Assembly (NCBI GenBank): GCA_946887105.1
Contig: CAMPKJ010000027.1
Span: 1 to 30,870 of the forward strand
Length of the DNA stretch: 30,870 nucleotides
From: an uncultured Acidobacteriota bacterium
GTDB taxonomy: Bacteria > Acidobacteriota > Thermoanaerobaculia > Gp7-AA8
Direction: 5' to 3'
This document shows positions 14,996 through 23,997 of this stretch, one piece after another. Under the pieces are notes generated by a model. The model saw only the letters and a program-made list of their open reading frames with translations, did no database searches and was not told the DNA's origin. Both the position numbers and the translations under genes were made by a program. Within the stretch, counting starts at the first letter, position 1. Every line of letters begins with the position of its first letter.

Positions 14996-17900
14996 CTACC
15001 AGAGCAACCGCACCGCCAGCTGCATCTGGCGCGGATCGCCATTGCCGCTCTGCACGGTGCCGTCGAAGTTGAAGACCAGGTTCGTCACTTCGGGGCGGCG
15101 GAAGTTCTCGCTGTTGAACAGATTGAAGACATCCAGCGCCGGCTCGACGATCAGGCCGTTGCCCAACGGGAACTGCTTCGAGAGGCGGAAGTCGAACGAC
15201 GAGAACTCGTTGTCCTTGCGGCCGAGGTTGCGCTGCGTGACCGAGCCGTCCGGATTGATGCGGTCGGCCGGCGCCGCGGCGTCGGCCATGAAGCGCGAGT
15301 TGCCGAACGCGTCGACGCCGCAGAACGCGGCGCTGACCACGCACGAAAGCGACTTCGGCTGCGCCGAGCGATACGAGTAACGCACGTTGAGGTCGATGCC
15401 CAGCGGTGCGTTCCAGAGCAGCCAGCTGTTGAAGCGGTGGCGCTGATCGCGATCCGAGTAGCCGTATTCGGCATCGAGGTCGGTGACCTTCGCGTACCGG
15501 AACGAGAATGGATCGCGCTCGTTGTCGTCGTCCGACTTGTCCTTCGAGTAGGTGTAGTACGCCTGGAACGAAACGTTGTTGGTGGGCCGCTTGGTCACGC
15601 CGAGCGTGACGCCTTGATAGAGGCTCTTGGCGGTCGACTGGACCACCGTCAGCGCGCCGATTCCGTTCGTACCGTTCGGGCCGAGGCCGTTGCTCCACGG
15701 GCCGCACGCAAACGTGCATCCCGGAGGCGCATTGCCGAGCAACGGATCGTTAGCATTCAGGAAGCGCGTGATGTTTTCGCCCTTGGCGTAGTTGTATTTG
15801 ATGAGGAACGCGTAGTCCTGAATCAGCTCCTGCTCCCACGACAACGACATCGACGTGGTGCGCGGATTCTGGAAGTCCTCGTCGAACACGAACACGTCCG
15901 GATGATCCGGCTCGCCGACGCACTGCGGCGAGAGCTTGTTCGGATAGACCGGAAGACATCCGTCGAAGTTGACGGCGTTGCTGCGGAAGATGGTCTGGCC
16001 GCGGCTGCCGTTCGTCGAGCGCGATGACGCCAGTGCCAGCCCGGGGATGCGTCCGTAGAAGAGACCCGCGCTCGCGCGCAGCACTTTCTTGCCGTCGCCG
16101 TTTGGGTTCCACGAGATCCCGAGGCGCGGCTGCCACATCGAATAGTCCGACGGGATCTCGCCGTTCGACGGGAACTCCTGCCCGTTGCTGCTCGTGCCGA
16201 TGAACGGCGCGTAGAACACGTCATCGGGATCGGTGATCGGGTCCGCCTGGATCTGCGCTTCCCAGCGCACGCCGTACTGCACGTTCAGGTTCGGCGTGGC
16301 CTGCCAGCTGTCCTGGACGAAGACCGCGGGCTCGGTTTGCGGAATGCTCTGCGTGCCTGCTTCTTCGACGGAGATGTCGCCGACGCCGGCCTGCTGCAGA
16401 TAGAGGATCACGTGGTTGTTCGTGCCGTTCTGCAGGTCTTCCAGGAATCCCGCGGCGGAGTCGAAGATGTAGCGGCCGTTCGCGAATCCGAGGAAGGTCT
16501 GCACCGAGTTCACGCGGTTGTACTCGGCGCCGACCTTGATCGAGTGCGCGCCGCGCAGGAACGAGACGTTGTCGTTGAACTGCGTGCGCGTGTCGTAATA
16601 CTCGACCGGGATGAAGAACGGCATGCCGAAGCGATACGTGCCGGCGAAGTCGAACGCCGTATCGGGCAGCGGACGCTCGATGCCGTCGCCGTCGGTGATG
16701 ATCGGACCGTTGTACGGGCGCGGGCGATCTTCCTTCGCATACTGGAAGCGGAACTCGTTCAGCAGATTGCTGCGCAGCGTGGAGATGGCCGAGCCGGTCA
16801 CGGAGTGCGAGAAGTCTTTCTCGATCGCGTTGGCGCTGCGGCCCCAGGAGTCGACGTCGAACGTGCCGTTCTCCTGCTCGGACCAGGTGTAGTTGTAGCG
16901 GAACGTGAGCAGGTGCGCCGCGGTGGCGCTCCAGTCGATCTTGCCGAGGAAGACGCGCGCGTCGTTGGTGCGCTCGATCGGACCGTTCTCATTCGGACTG
17001 CCGAGCGCCGCCATCGCCGCGACGATGTCCGCCGGAATGCGATCGGCCTCGGTCTGCTTGGTCGAATCCGCCTTCTGGTAATCGAACGCGGTGAAGTAGA
17101 ACAGCTTGTCCTGCACCAGCGGACCGCCGAGCGTGAAGCCCGCCTGCAGCTGATTCGAATCGAACTTCGGCGCCTCGCTTCCGTCCGGCTTCTTGGCGTT
17201 GGACGAAAGCGCGTCGTTCTTGAACACCATGTGCGCCGTGCCGCTCATGTCGTTCGTGCCCGACTTGGTGATGACGTTCACGAAGCCGCCCTGCGAGCGG
17301 CCGAACTCCGCGTTCGCGCCGTCCGCGACCACGACCATTTCTTTGACGGCGTCGAGGTTGAACGTGAACGCGGGACGCTGGCCGCCGCGCTGCTCGCCGA
17401 AGAACGGATTGTTGAAGTCCGCGCCGTCGACGGAGATGTTGTTGGCGATGCCTTTCTGCCCGTTGATGGAGAGCTCGTCGCCGTCCGGCCCCTGCACGAT
17501 GGTCACGCCGGGCGTGAGCTTGGTGAGCTCGAGGAAGTTGCGGCCGTTGTTCGGAAGATCGGAGACCGCTTCCTCACCGAGCCGCGTCGCGCCTTCCGTG
17601 CGCGCCGTCTCGATGAGCGGCGCCTCGGCCGTGACCACGATCTCTTCCGACACCGCGGCCTGCGACATTGCGATGTCGACCGTACGCGTCTGCCCGACGC
17701 CGAGGTCGACGCCTCGCACCGTCTGCGTGTTGAAGCCGCTGAGCGACGCCCTGATCTCGTACGGCCCGAGCGGCAGCAGCACGCCGCGATAGCGGCCGGC
17801 ACTGTCGGTGATCTGCGTCTGCTCGAAGTTCGTGGCCGTGTTGCGCATCGTCACGGTGACGCCCGGGAGCGCCCCCTGCGTGGCGTCGCTGACCGTGCCT

Positions 17901-17998
17901 TCGATGACACCCGTCGTCGCCTGCGACTGAGCAAAAAGGAAAGAAGAAGAAATCAGAAGGAGAAGGAGTACACACCACCGGAGAGAGAGCGAACGCAT
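14996..17998 (-). CDS. TonB-dependent outer-membrane receptor with carboxypeptidase-regulatory-like domain
   Basis: 1000 residues. A signal peptide (about 1-23, ending LFAQ) is followed by a carboxypeptidase-regulatory-like/SusC-type N-terminal domain (GVIEGTVSDATQGALPGVTVT to about residue 110). Next is a plug region (EEIVVTAEAPLIET, LPNNGRNFLELTKLTPGVTI, ISVDGADFNNPFF, FGRSQGGFVNVITKSGTN), then a long beta-barrel ending in QLAVRLLW with a terminal aromatic residue, as expected for an outer-membrane barrel. This is the Oar-like type common in Acidobacteriota. It would import a substrate using the TonB/ExbB/ExbD proton motive link; the substrate is unknown. GGAGG lies 5 bases upstream of the ATG. 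The family B palindrome begins right after the stop codon. Confidence 0.93.
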   Translation of the reverse strand: MRSLSLRWCVLLLLLISSSFLFAQSQATTGVIEGTVSDATQGALPGVTVTMRNTATNFEQTQITDSAGRYRGVLLPLGPYEIRASLSGFNTQTVRGVDLGVGQTRTVDIAMSQAAVSEEIVVTAEAPLIETARTEGATRLGEEAVSDLPNNGRNFLELTKLTPGVTIVQGPDGDELSINGQKGIANNISVDGADFNNPFFGEQRGGQRPAFTFNLDAVKEMVVVADGANAEFGRSQGGFVNVITKSGTNDMSGTAHMVFKNDALSSNAKKPDGSEAPKFDSNQLQAGFTLGGPLVQDKLFYFTAFDYQKADSTKQTEADRIPADIVAAMAALGSPNENGPIERTNDARVFLGKIDWSATAAHLLTFRYNYTWSEQENGTFDVDSWGRSANAIEKDFSHSVTGSAISTLRSNLLNEFRFQYAKEDRPRPYNGPIITDGDGIERPLPDTAFDFAGTYRFGMPFFIPVEYYDTRTQFNDNVSFLRGAHSIKVGAEYNRVNSVQTFLGFANGRYIFDSAAGFLEDLQNGTNNHVILYLQQAGVGDISVEEAGTQSIPQTEPAVFVQDSWQATPNLNVQYGVRWEAQIQADPITDPDDVFYAPFIGTSSNGQEFPSNGEIPSDYSMWQPRLGISWNPNGDGKKVLRASAGLFYGRIPGLALASSRSTNGSRGQTIFRSNAVNFDGCLPVYPNKLSPQCVGEPDHPDVFVFDEDFQNPRTTSMSLSWEQELIQDYAFLIKYNYAKGENITRFLNANDPLLGNAPPGCTFACGPWSNGLGPNGTNGIGALTVVQSTAKSLYQGVTLGVTKRPTNNVSFQAYYTYSKDKSDDDNERDPFSFRYAKVTDLDAEYGYSDRDQRHRFNSWLLWNAPLGIDLNVRYSYRSAQPKSLSCVVSAAFCGVDAFGNSRFMADAAAPADRINPDGSVTQRNLGRKDNEFSSFDFRLSKQFPLGNGLIVEPALDVFNLFNSENFRRPEVTNLVFNFDGTVQSGNGDPRQMQLAVRLLW

Positions 17999-18040
17999 GA
18001 GGCCTCCTCGACTACGCCGACATTTGGAACGAATGACGGC

Positions 18041-18070
18041 AATGTACGCCGCTCAGTCGGATGCCGTCAA
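18041..18070 (-). promoter_or_regulatory. Candidate sigma-70 promoter of the TonB-dependent receptor gene
   Basis: On the minus strand a -35 TTGACG (18065-18070) is followed, with 18-base spacing, by a -10 TACATT (18041-18046). Initiation near 18034 would give a leader of about 35 bases containing GGAGG. The -35 overlaps the last bases of the DUF1304 gene. Confidence 0.42.
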
Positions 18071-18438
18071 CGAATAGCGCCGTTTGTCACCAGCACCGCG
18101 ATCAGCGCAAGCAGACCCGGCAGCGCCTGCACGAAGAGGATCGAGCGCTTCGCGGTGACGGCTCCGAAGATGCCGGCCACGATCACGCAGGAGAGGAAGA
18201 ACACCTTGATCGCGAATGCCGCGTCACCGCCGGTCACACCCCAGATCAATCCCGCCGCCAGAAATCCGTTGTACAGACCCTGATTCGCGGCCAGCCCCTT
18301 CGTCGCGTCGGCCAGCTCGCGCGAGAGGCCGAACGTGCGGCGGCCGAACGGTTTCGTCCAGAGGAACATCTCCAGCACGAGAAACAGCAGATGCAGCACG
18401 GCCACGAGTACGACCAGGACGTCGGCGACGACACGCAT
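18067..18438 (-). CDS. DUF1304 family small membrane protein
   Basis: 123 residues with four predicted membrane segments: VADVLVVLVAVLHLLFLVLE, GLYNGFLAAGLIWGV, IKVFFLSCVIVAGIFGAVTA and LFVQALPGLLALIAVLV. The first segment with the following MFLWTKPFGRRTF, and the ANQGLYNGFLAAGL motif, are characteristic of DUF1304. Its function is unknown in the literature I know. It is placed in the inner membrane. The start is set at MRVVADV; the frame extends 19 residues further upstream but without support. It lies 22 bases downstream of the SRPBCC gene on the same strand, suggesting co-transcription. Confidence 0.85.
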   Translation of the reverse strand: MRVVADVLVVLVAVLHLLFLVLEMFLWTKPFGRRTFGLSRELADATKGLAANQGLYNGFLAAGLIWGVTGGDAAFAIKVFFLSCVIVAGIFGAVTAKRSILFVQALPGLLALIAVLVTNGAIR

Positions 18439-18460
18439 GCTCACGAGGATACGCTCGCCG

Positions 18461-18925
18461 TCATCCCGAGCGTAACGGGCGTTCCGTGGCGGCACGGATC
18501 GCCACCGCGCGCATCATCAGCATGCGCTCGAGATAAGGCCGCAGGAACAGTTTCTCCGCGAGCAGGCCCAGGATGCCGAGCGGCGCCGCGAACACGAGCA
18601 CGTCGGTCATCTTCGTGCCGCCTCGATCGGCGACGAAGTAGTGATCGTGTACGAACGAGCGGAACGCACCCCGCTGCATCTCATCGCGGAAATGACGAGG
18701 AAAGTCGAAGGCGGTGATGCGCGATGTGAAGTGCTGTGTCACGCCGAAATGACGTCCGCGCCACGTCACCTCTTCGTCGAGCTCGATCAAACCGGTCATC
18801 CGTCCGGCCACCGCGCGCTCGTTCGTGTGCTGCATCGACGAGACGTGCAGATCGAGATCGCGCGCCGCGTCGAAACAGCGCTCGACGGGCGCGTCGATCC
18901 ATAGCTCGATCGTCACGGTCTGCAC
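18461..18925 (-). CDS. SRPBCC (START-like) family protein
   Basis: 154 residues that open MQTVTIELWIDAPVERCFDAARDLDLHV. This beta-helix pattern (strand, then a helix after APVERCFD) is typical of SRPBCC/polyketide-cyclase-like ligand-binding domains. Later come LDEEVTWRGRHFGVTQHF and a DHYFVADRGGTKMTDVL strand pair, then a long C-terminal helix. Such proteins bind hydrophobic ligands; many close relatives sit beside cell-division inhibitor-like or DUF genes, but the ligand is unknown. The start is GTG at 18925, with no clear Shine-Dalgarno. It lies 13 bases after the secreted 12-Cys gene and 22 bases before the DUF1304 gene, so the three genes may form one transcript. Confidence 0.78.
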   Translation of the reverse strand: MQTVTIELWIDAPVERCFDAARDLDLHVSSMQHTNERAVAGRMTGLIELDEEVTWRGRHFGVTQHFTSRITAFDFPRHFRDEMQRGAFRSFVHDHYFVADRGGTKMTDVLVFAAPLGILGLLAEKLFLRPYLERMLMMRAVAIRAATERPLRSG

Positions 18926-18938
18926 GACGGCGATCGTG

Positions 18939-19469
18939 CTATTCCGAGCGAATGCACTCGACGCCGGTTGCTTCCACCGCCTCGCGCAGTCTCACCCGGC
19001 ACACCAGACGCTCGGTCTCCGTCAGCTCGACGAACGGCGGCTCGCCGTTGACGTTGCAGTTCGCGGGCGGGCCGTCATCGATGACCGCCATTTCGCCGTC
19101 GTCCGTGAGAACGACCAGCAGATTGTCGTCCGCAACGCAACGCCGCACGCCGACCGCACCGCTGACGATCCGATTGAAGACCTCCAGCAAGCCGGGACAC
19201 GGACACTGCACGGCGCACGGGATGGGGCGGCCGGTCTTCTTCTCGAAGTTGCGCCGGACCGCTTCGCAGCCGTTATCCGAGGCGCGCTGATTCGGATCGC
19301 CGCAGTCCATCGCCTCGCAGTAGGCGGTGCACAGACCGTAGGCCGCGCCTTGCTCGTTATCGCAGACCGTTTCGCGCGAAGGCGTCTGCCCGTCCGGGGT
19401 CTTCGCCGACACGCCGTCGGTGCACAGGAAAATCGCGCAGACAGCAAAAATCCACAGGGACTTCCGCAT
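18939..19469 (-). CDS. Secreted cysteine-rich protein (12 Cys in the mature part)
   Basis: 176 residues with a signal peptide (about 1-22, cleavage probably after VSA). The mature region has 12 cysteines, eight of them in the first half: CDNEQGAAYGLCTAYCEAMDC, then GC, IPC and the QCPCPG pair. The even number and export signal suggest disulfide bonding outside the cytoplasm. I recall AYGLCxAYCEAMDC-like segments in other secreted bacterial proteins but cannot assign a named family. The second half is acidic with beta character (NLLVVLTDDGEMAVIDDG). A strong GGAGGAG precedes the ATG, suggesting good expression. It is the first gene of a possible three-gene run with the SRPBCC and DUF1304 genes. 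Confidence 0.8.
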   Translation of the reverse strand: MRKSLWIFAVCAIFLCTDGVSAKTPDGQTPSRETVCDNEQGAAYGLCTAYCEAMDCGDPNQRASDNGCEAVRRNFEKKTGRPIPCAVQCPCPGLLEVFNRIVSGAVGVRRCVADDNLLVVLTDDGEMAVIDDGPPANCNVNGEPPFVELTETERLVCRVRLREAVEATGVECIRSE

Positions 19470-19504
19470 TGGCTCCTCCTCTCTCTAAAAGGGGGTGAAT
19501 GCGA

Positions 19505-19534
19505 AGTCTAGATCATGGCAGGCACCGGCGGCAA
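19505..19534 (-). promoter_or_regulatory. Weak candidate promoter of the cysteine-rich protein gene
   Basis: On the minus strand TTGCCG (19529-19534) and TAGACT (19505-19510) are separated by 18 bases, each matching consensus at 4 of 6. They lie in the 90-bp gap downstream of the RND transporter stop. Confidence 0.22.
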
Positions 19535-19559
19535 CGCGCGCAGTCCGGATCGACGCGCC

Positions 19560-22500
19560 CTACACAGGCGCGGGCTCGAGCTCGCCTTCTCCTTCCGGCT
19601 CGGATACGGCGTCCGGCTCGGGGCGCCGATGGGTCTTGGCCACCACGACATAAATCGCCGGCACGATGAACAGCGTGAAGCACGTGCCGATGATCATCCC
19701 GGTGACGAGCATGATGCCGATGCTGTTGCGCGAGCCGGCACCGGGACCGCCTGCGAATATGAGCGGCAGATGGCCGACTACCGTCGCGGCGGTGGTCATC
19801 AGAATCGGGCGCAGGCGCGTGCCCGCCGCCTCCACGACGGCGCTGAGCTTGTCCTTCCCCGTCTCCTGCAGGTGGTTCGCGAACTCGGTGATCAGAATGC
19901 CGTTTCGCGATACGAGACCGACCAGCGTGATCAATCCGACCTGACTGTAGATGTTGATCGACGTGAAGCCGAGGAACGAGAACAGCAGCGCGCCGGACAG
20001 CGCGAGCGGAACCGAGCCCGCCAGGATGATGAACGGATCGCGGAAGCTTTCGAACTGCGCCGCGAGCACGAGATAGATGAGGATCGCGGACAGGAGGAAT
20101 GTGCCGAGGAACCGGCTCCCTTCGCGCCGCAGCTGGCGCGACTCGCCGGCGTAGTCGATGGTGAAGCCGCGCGGCAGGATCTTGCGCGCCTCGTCTTCCA
20201 GCATCGTCAACGCGTCATCGAGCGACACGCCCGGCGGAATCACGCCCTGGATGCGCACGGCGTTGAGCTGCTGGAAGCGTTTCAGCTCGCGAGGACCGGT
20301 CGACGTTTCGAGTGTCGCGAACGTCGAGAGTGGCACCAGCCGTCCGTTCGGACCGGTCACGTACATCTCTGTCAGCTGATCCGCGGTCAGGCGTTCGCTG
20401 CGCTTGACCTGCGGGATGACCTTGTAGCTGCGGCCCTGGATGCTGAAGCGATTGACGTAGTTGCCGCCGACGAGCGTCGACAGATCGCGTCCCGCCTGCG
20501 CCATGTCCACGCCCTGCGAGCGCAGCTTGTCGCGATTGAAGACCACCTTCGCCTGCGGCTGGTCGAACTTCAGATCGGTATCCGCGAACATGAACTTGCG
20601 GCTCGCGAACGCCTTTCCGACCAGTTGCTGCGCGAACTCCGCAAGCCGCTCCGGCTCCGCCGTGGAGAGGATTGCGAAGTCGACCGGCATTCCCCCGCCG
20701 CCTCCCGGAAGCGCCGGCGGAATGATGGTGATCGAGCGGATGCCGGGGATCGCGGAGGTCTTCATCGCCGTCTCCATCTGGATCTCATCGATGCTCCGCT
20801 CACGCTGATCCCACGGTTTGGTGACCATCCCGCTGAAACCGGAGTTCGGGAAGATGACCTGAAACGTCGATGCCGCCTCCGGCACCGAGCGATAGACCGC
20901 GTCGACCTGCGAGGCGAAAAGCTTGGTCTGATCGATCGTCGAATTCGCCGAGGCATGGATGATGCCGAACAGGAAGCTCTGGTCTTCCTGCGGCGCGAGC
21001 TCCTTCTGCGAGAACATGTAGAACGGCACGATCAGCAGCAGCACGATCGCCCAGAGCGTCAGCGCGACCGGCCGGTAGTTCAGCGACGACGCGAGCGTGC
21101 GCGAGTAACGCTCGCGCAACGCATCGAAGCGGCGGTTGACCCATCCCGTGAATCCGCGCTCCGTATCGCCCGCGCGCAGCAGCTTCGATCCCATCATCGG
21201 CGACAGCGTCAGCGCGACGATGCCGGACACGATCACCGCGCCGGCAAGCGTGAACGCGAACTCGCGGAAGAGCGATCCGGTCAGTCCGCCCTGAATCGCG
21301 ATCGGCGTGTAGACCGCGGCCAGCGTGATGGTCATGGCGATGATCGGTCCGATCAGTTCGCGTGCCGCATCCATGGCCGCCTGCATCGGCGGCTTGCCCA
21401 TGTGCAGGTGGCGCTCGATGTTCTCCACCATGACGATGGCATCGTCGACCACCAGGCCCACCGAGAGCACGATCGCCAGCAGCGTCAATAGATTGATGGT
21501 GAAGCCGAACGCCAGCATCAGGAACACGGCGCCGATGAGCGAGATCGGGATCGCGATCACGGGGATGATCACCGCGCGCACCGATCCGAGGAAGAGGAAG
21601 ATCACCAGGATGACGATCAGCAGCGTTTCGGTGAGGGTCTTGAGCACTTCCTCGATCGACTTCTCGATGTAGAGCGACGAGTCGTACGGGATGCCTGCCT
21701 TCATCCCGGCGGGGAGCTGCGCCTGGATGTCCGGCATGGCGTCGCGGACGCGCTGCATGACGTCGAGCGTGTTCGCGGTCGGCAATGCCCAGATGCCGAT
21801 GAACACCGCCGTCTCGCCATTGAACCGAACCTCGGAGTCATACGTCTCGGCTCCGAGAACGACGTCGGCGATCTCGCCGAGCCGCACGATCTGGCCGCCT
21901 TCCTCCTTGACCACCAGCTGCCGGAACTCGTCGACCGTCTGGAGGTCGGTGTTCGCGACCAGGTTCACCGACGTCATCGTTCCGCGCGTGCTGCCGAGCG
22001 CGGAGAGATAGTTGTTCTGCGCGAGCGCGTCGCGCACCTGCGACGGCGAGATGCCGAGCGCCGCCATCTCGCGCGGCTTGAGCCAGACGCGCATCGCGAA
22101 CGTGCGGTCGCCGAAAATGTCCGCGCGCTGCACGCCGCTGATCGAGCTGAGCTTCGGCTGCACCACGCGCGTGAGGTAGTCGGTGATCTGGTTCTGGTCG
22201 AGATCGCTCGACGAGAAGCCGAGGTAGGCGGCGGCGAACTGGCTGTCCGAAGTCTCGAGCTGAATGATCGGTGCCTCTGCCTCGGGTGGCAGCTGATTGC
22301 GCACCTGCGCGACCTTCGACTGGATCTGCGTCAGCGCCGCGTTCGTGTCGTAGTTCAGCTTGAGGTGCACGGTGATCGTGCTGACGCCCTGCGCGGAGGA
22401 AGACTCGAGAAAGTCGATGCCGTCCGCGCTGGCGATCACGCGCTCGAGCGGCGAGGTGATGAACCCGCGCACGAGGTCCGCGCTCGCACCGATGTACGCG

Positions 22501-22646
22501 GTGGTGACCGTCACGTTGGCCATGTCCGTGCGCGGGAATTGCCGCACGCTCAGCGAGCGGATCGACTGCAGTCCCGCGATCAGGATCACCAGATTGACCA
22601 CCGTCGCGAGGACGGGACGTTTGACGAAGAGATCGGTGAATTTCAT
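19560..22646 (-). CDS. RND-family efflux transporter, inner-membrane subunit (AcrB/HAE1-like)
   Basis: 1028 residues, the normal length for hydrophobe/amphiphile efflux RND pumps. It begins MKFTDLFVKRPVLATVVNLVI. The proton-relay aspartates are in TM4 (SVGLVVDDAIVMVENIERH, Asp401-Asp402). The second half repeats the fold, with IYLVLAAQFESFRDPFIILAGSVPLALSGAL and GLVSRNGILITEFANH as usual. It exports drugs, detergents or other amphiphiles through a tripartite complex with the adjacent adaptor and an outer-membrane channel that is not encoded nearby. The C-terminal tail is acidic. The gene starts 9 bases after the adaptor stop and is clearly co-transcribed. Substrate range cannot be predicted. 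Confidence 0.96.
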   Translation of the reverse strand: MKFTDLFVKRPVLATVVNLVILIAGLQSIRSLSVRQFPRTDMANVTVTTAYIGASADLVRGFITSPLERVIASADGIDFLESSSAQGVSTITVHLKLNYDTNAALTQIQSKVAQVRNQLPPEAEAPIIQLETSDSQFAAAYLGFSSSDLDQNQITDYLTRVVQPKLSSISGVQRADIFGDRTFAMRVWLKPREMAALGISPSQVRDALAQNNYLSALGSTRGTMTSVNLVANTDLQTVDEFRQLVVKEEGGQIVRLGEIADVVLGAETYDSEVRFNGETAVFIGIWALPTANTLDVMQRVRDAMPDIQAQLPAGMKAGIPYDSSLYIEKSIEEVLKTLTETLLIVILVIFLFLGSVRAVIIPVIAIPISLIGAVFLMLAFGFTINLLTLLAIVLSVGLVVDDAIVMVENIERHLHMGKPPMQAAMDAARELIGPIIAMTITLAAVYTPIAIQGGLTGSLFREFAFTLAGAVIVSGIVALTLSPMMGSKLLRAGDTERGFTGWVNRRFDALRERYSRTLASSLNYRPVALTLWAIVLLLIVPFYMFSQKELAPQEDQSFLFGIIHASANSTIDQTKLFASQVDAVYRSVPEAASTFQVIFPNSGFSGMVTKPWDQRERSIDEIQMETAMKTSAIPGIRSITIIPPALPGGGGGMPVDFAILSTAEPERLAEFAQQLVGKAFASRKFMFADTDLKFDQPQAKVVFNRDKLRSQGVDMAQAGRDLSTLVGGNYVNRFSIQGRSYKVIPQVKRSERLTADQLTEMYVTGPNGRLVPLSTFATLETSTGPRELKRFQQLNAVRIQGVIPPGVSLDDALTMLEDEARKILPRGFTIDYAGESRQLRREGSRFLGTFLLSAILIYLVLAAQFESFRDPFIILAGSVPLALSGALLFSFLGFTSINIYSQVGLITLVGLVSRNGILITEFANHLQETGKDKLSAVVEAAGTRLRPILMTTAATVVGHLPLIFAGGPGAGSRNSIGIMLVTGMIIGTCFTLFIVPAIYVVVAKTHRRPEPDAVSEPEGEGELEPAPV

Positions 22647-22655
22647 GGCGCGCGC

Positions 22656-23783
22656 CTACGTATCTTCCGGCTTCGGTGACGGGCTGTTGCCGGGTTGCAC
22701 GTCGTTGTTGACCACCACCGCCGCGCCGGGCCTCAGCTTGAACACGCCCGACGTCACCACTTCCTCGCCCGGCTTCAATCCGGTGAGCACCGCCACCTGA
22801 TCGCCGCGCGCCGCGCCGAGCTTCACGAACTGCTGCCGTACGCCGCGATAGGTCTGCTTCCCATCCGGACTCTTCACGTTTTCGACGATGAAGACCGAGT
22901 CGCCGAACGGCGCGTATGCGATCGCGGAGGCCGGCACGGTCAGCACCGGCGCCTTCGCGCCGCGCGCCAGTTGCGTCTCCACGAACATGCCCGGCCGCAT
23001 GCGGCCGCCGCGGTTCGCGAACACCGCCTGGACGCGCATGTTGCGCAGGGATGGATCGACGAGCGAGTCGACCGCCGTCACGCGTCCGACTTCCGTTCCT
23101 TCGAACGCGTCGGAGGTCACGCGCACCTCGCCCGCCTCGCGCAATCCCGCGACTTCCTGCTGCGGCACGGTGAAGTGGACGTACACGGGTTGTAGAGCCT
23201 GCAGCGACACGATCGGCGCGCCGCCGGCGAGGTACTGGCCGAGGTTCACCTGACGGATGCCGAGGGTTCCGGAGAATGGGGCGCGGATGGTCTTGCGCTC
23301 GATCGCGGCGCGGATCTCACCGGCGCGCGCGGCGGCCTGCTTGTGCTCCGCCGACGCCTGATCGAACACGGACTGCGCGACGATCTCCTGATTGCGAAGA
23401 CCGGTCACACGTTCGAGCTGCACGCGCGAGAGATCGAGTTGCGCCAGCGCCGCCGCGAGCTGCGCGCGCTCCTGTTTCGTGTCGAGCCGCACCAGCACAT
23501 CGCCCTTGCGCACCTGGCGGCCGGAATCGAACGAAATCTCCTCCACGACGCCGGGACTGTCGGCGCTGACGTTCACGCCGTTCACCGCCACCACCGTGCC
23601 GATGGCGTTGATCGTCGTATCCCACGGTTCTTCCCGCGCGACCAGGCTCGTCACGGTGCCCGGCGGCGGCTGACCCGACCCCCGCCGGGCCAACGCCGAG
23701 CGGAACTGGCAGTACTTCACCGATGCGATCACGCTGATGAAAACGATGACCACCGCCAACATCCATGACATCCGTTTGCGCAT
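22656..23783 (-). CDS. RND efflux periplasmic adaptor (membrane fusion protein)
   Basis: 375 residues of the AcrA/HlyD type. An N-terminal membrane anchor (WMLAVVIVFISVIASV) is followed by the lipoyl half (INAIGTVVAVNGVNVSADSPGVVEEISFDSGRQVRKGDVLVRLD). A helical hairpin (QERAQLAAALAQLDLSRVQLERV onward) leads to the second lipoyl half (IRAPFSGTLGIRQVNLGQYLAGGAPIVSLQ) and the beta-barrel and proximal domains. It links the inner-membrane pump to the outer-membrane channel. It is encoded first in a two-gene operon with the RND transporter. The upstream region carries a family A palindrome shared with a divergent gene. Confidence 0.94.
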   Translation of the reverse strand: MRKRMSWMLAVVIVFISVIASVKYCQFRSALARRGSGQPPPGTVTSLVAREEPWDTTINAIGTVVAVNGVNVSADSPGVVEEISFDSGRQVRKGDVLVRLDTKQERAQLAAALAQLDLSRVQLERVTGLRNQEIVAQSVFDQASAEHKQAAARAGEIRAAIERKTIRAPFSGTLGIRQVNLGQYLAGGAPIVSLQALQPVYVHFTVPQQEVAGLREAGEVRVTSDAFEGTEVGRVTAVDSLVDPSLRNMRVQAVFANRGGRMRPGMFVETQLARGAKAPVLTVPASAIAYAPFGDSVFIVENVKSPDGKQTYRGVRQQFVKLGAARGDQVAVLTGLKPGEEVVTSGVFKLRPGAAVVVNNDVQPGNSPSPKPEDT

Positions 23784-23816
23784 CGGGTGAGGATACCAGC
23801 GGCACGGACGGCAGCG

Positions 23817-23929
23817 GAGCAGTCTTAGAGTCGTAGAGTCTTAGAGTCTTAGAGTGCTCCGCCAAGCATGACGTGCCCGTCCCGCCGAACCCTCTAAGAC
23901 TCTACGACTCTAAGACTCTACGACTGCTC
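23817..23929. repeat. Intergenic palindrome of octamer units, family A, copy 2
   Basis: The left arm at 23822-23853 is GTCTTAGA, GTCGTAGA, GTCTTAGA, GTCTTAGA. The right arm at 23893-23924 reads on the other strand GTCGTAGA, GTCTTAGA, GTCGTAGA, GTCTTAGA. Both arms are flanked outside by GAGCA, and a 39-base spacer separates them. As in copy 1 the G/T choice at unit position 3-4 varies from unit to unit. It lies in the 214-bp divergent region between the efflux operon and the small secreted-protein gene at 23998, so it is not a terminator. Nothing else was recognised in that gap. Confidence 0.9.
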
Positions 23930-23997
23930 TCGTCATCTCGCGTTGTTACAACTGCTAACTTTGCCCCTCCCCGCGCGTAATGCTCAGTGGAGGCTCT

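Noticed and set aside
23784..23997. CRISPR array suggested by repeated short units
   Set aside because: Units are 8 bases, directly abutting with no spacers, and form an inverted pair; no cas gene is near.
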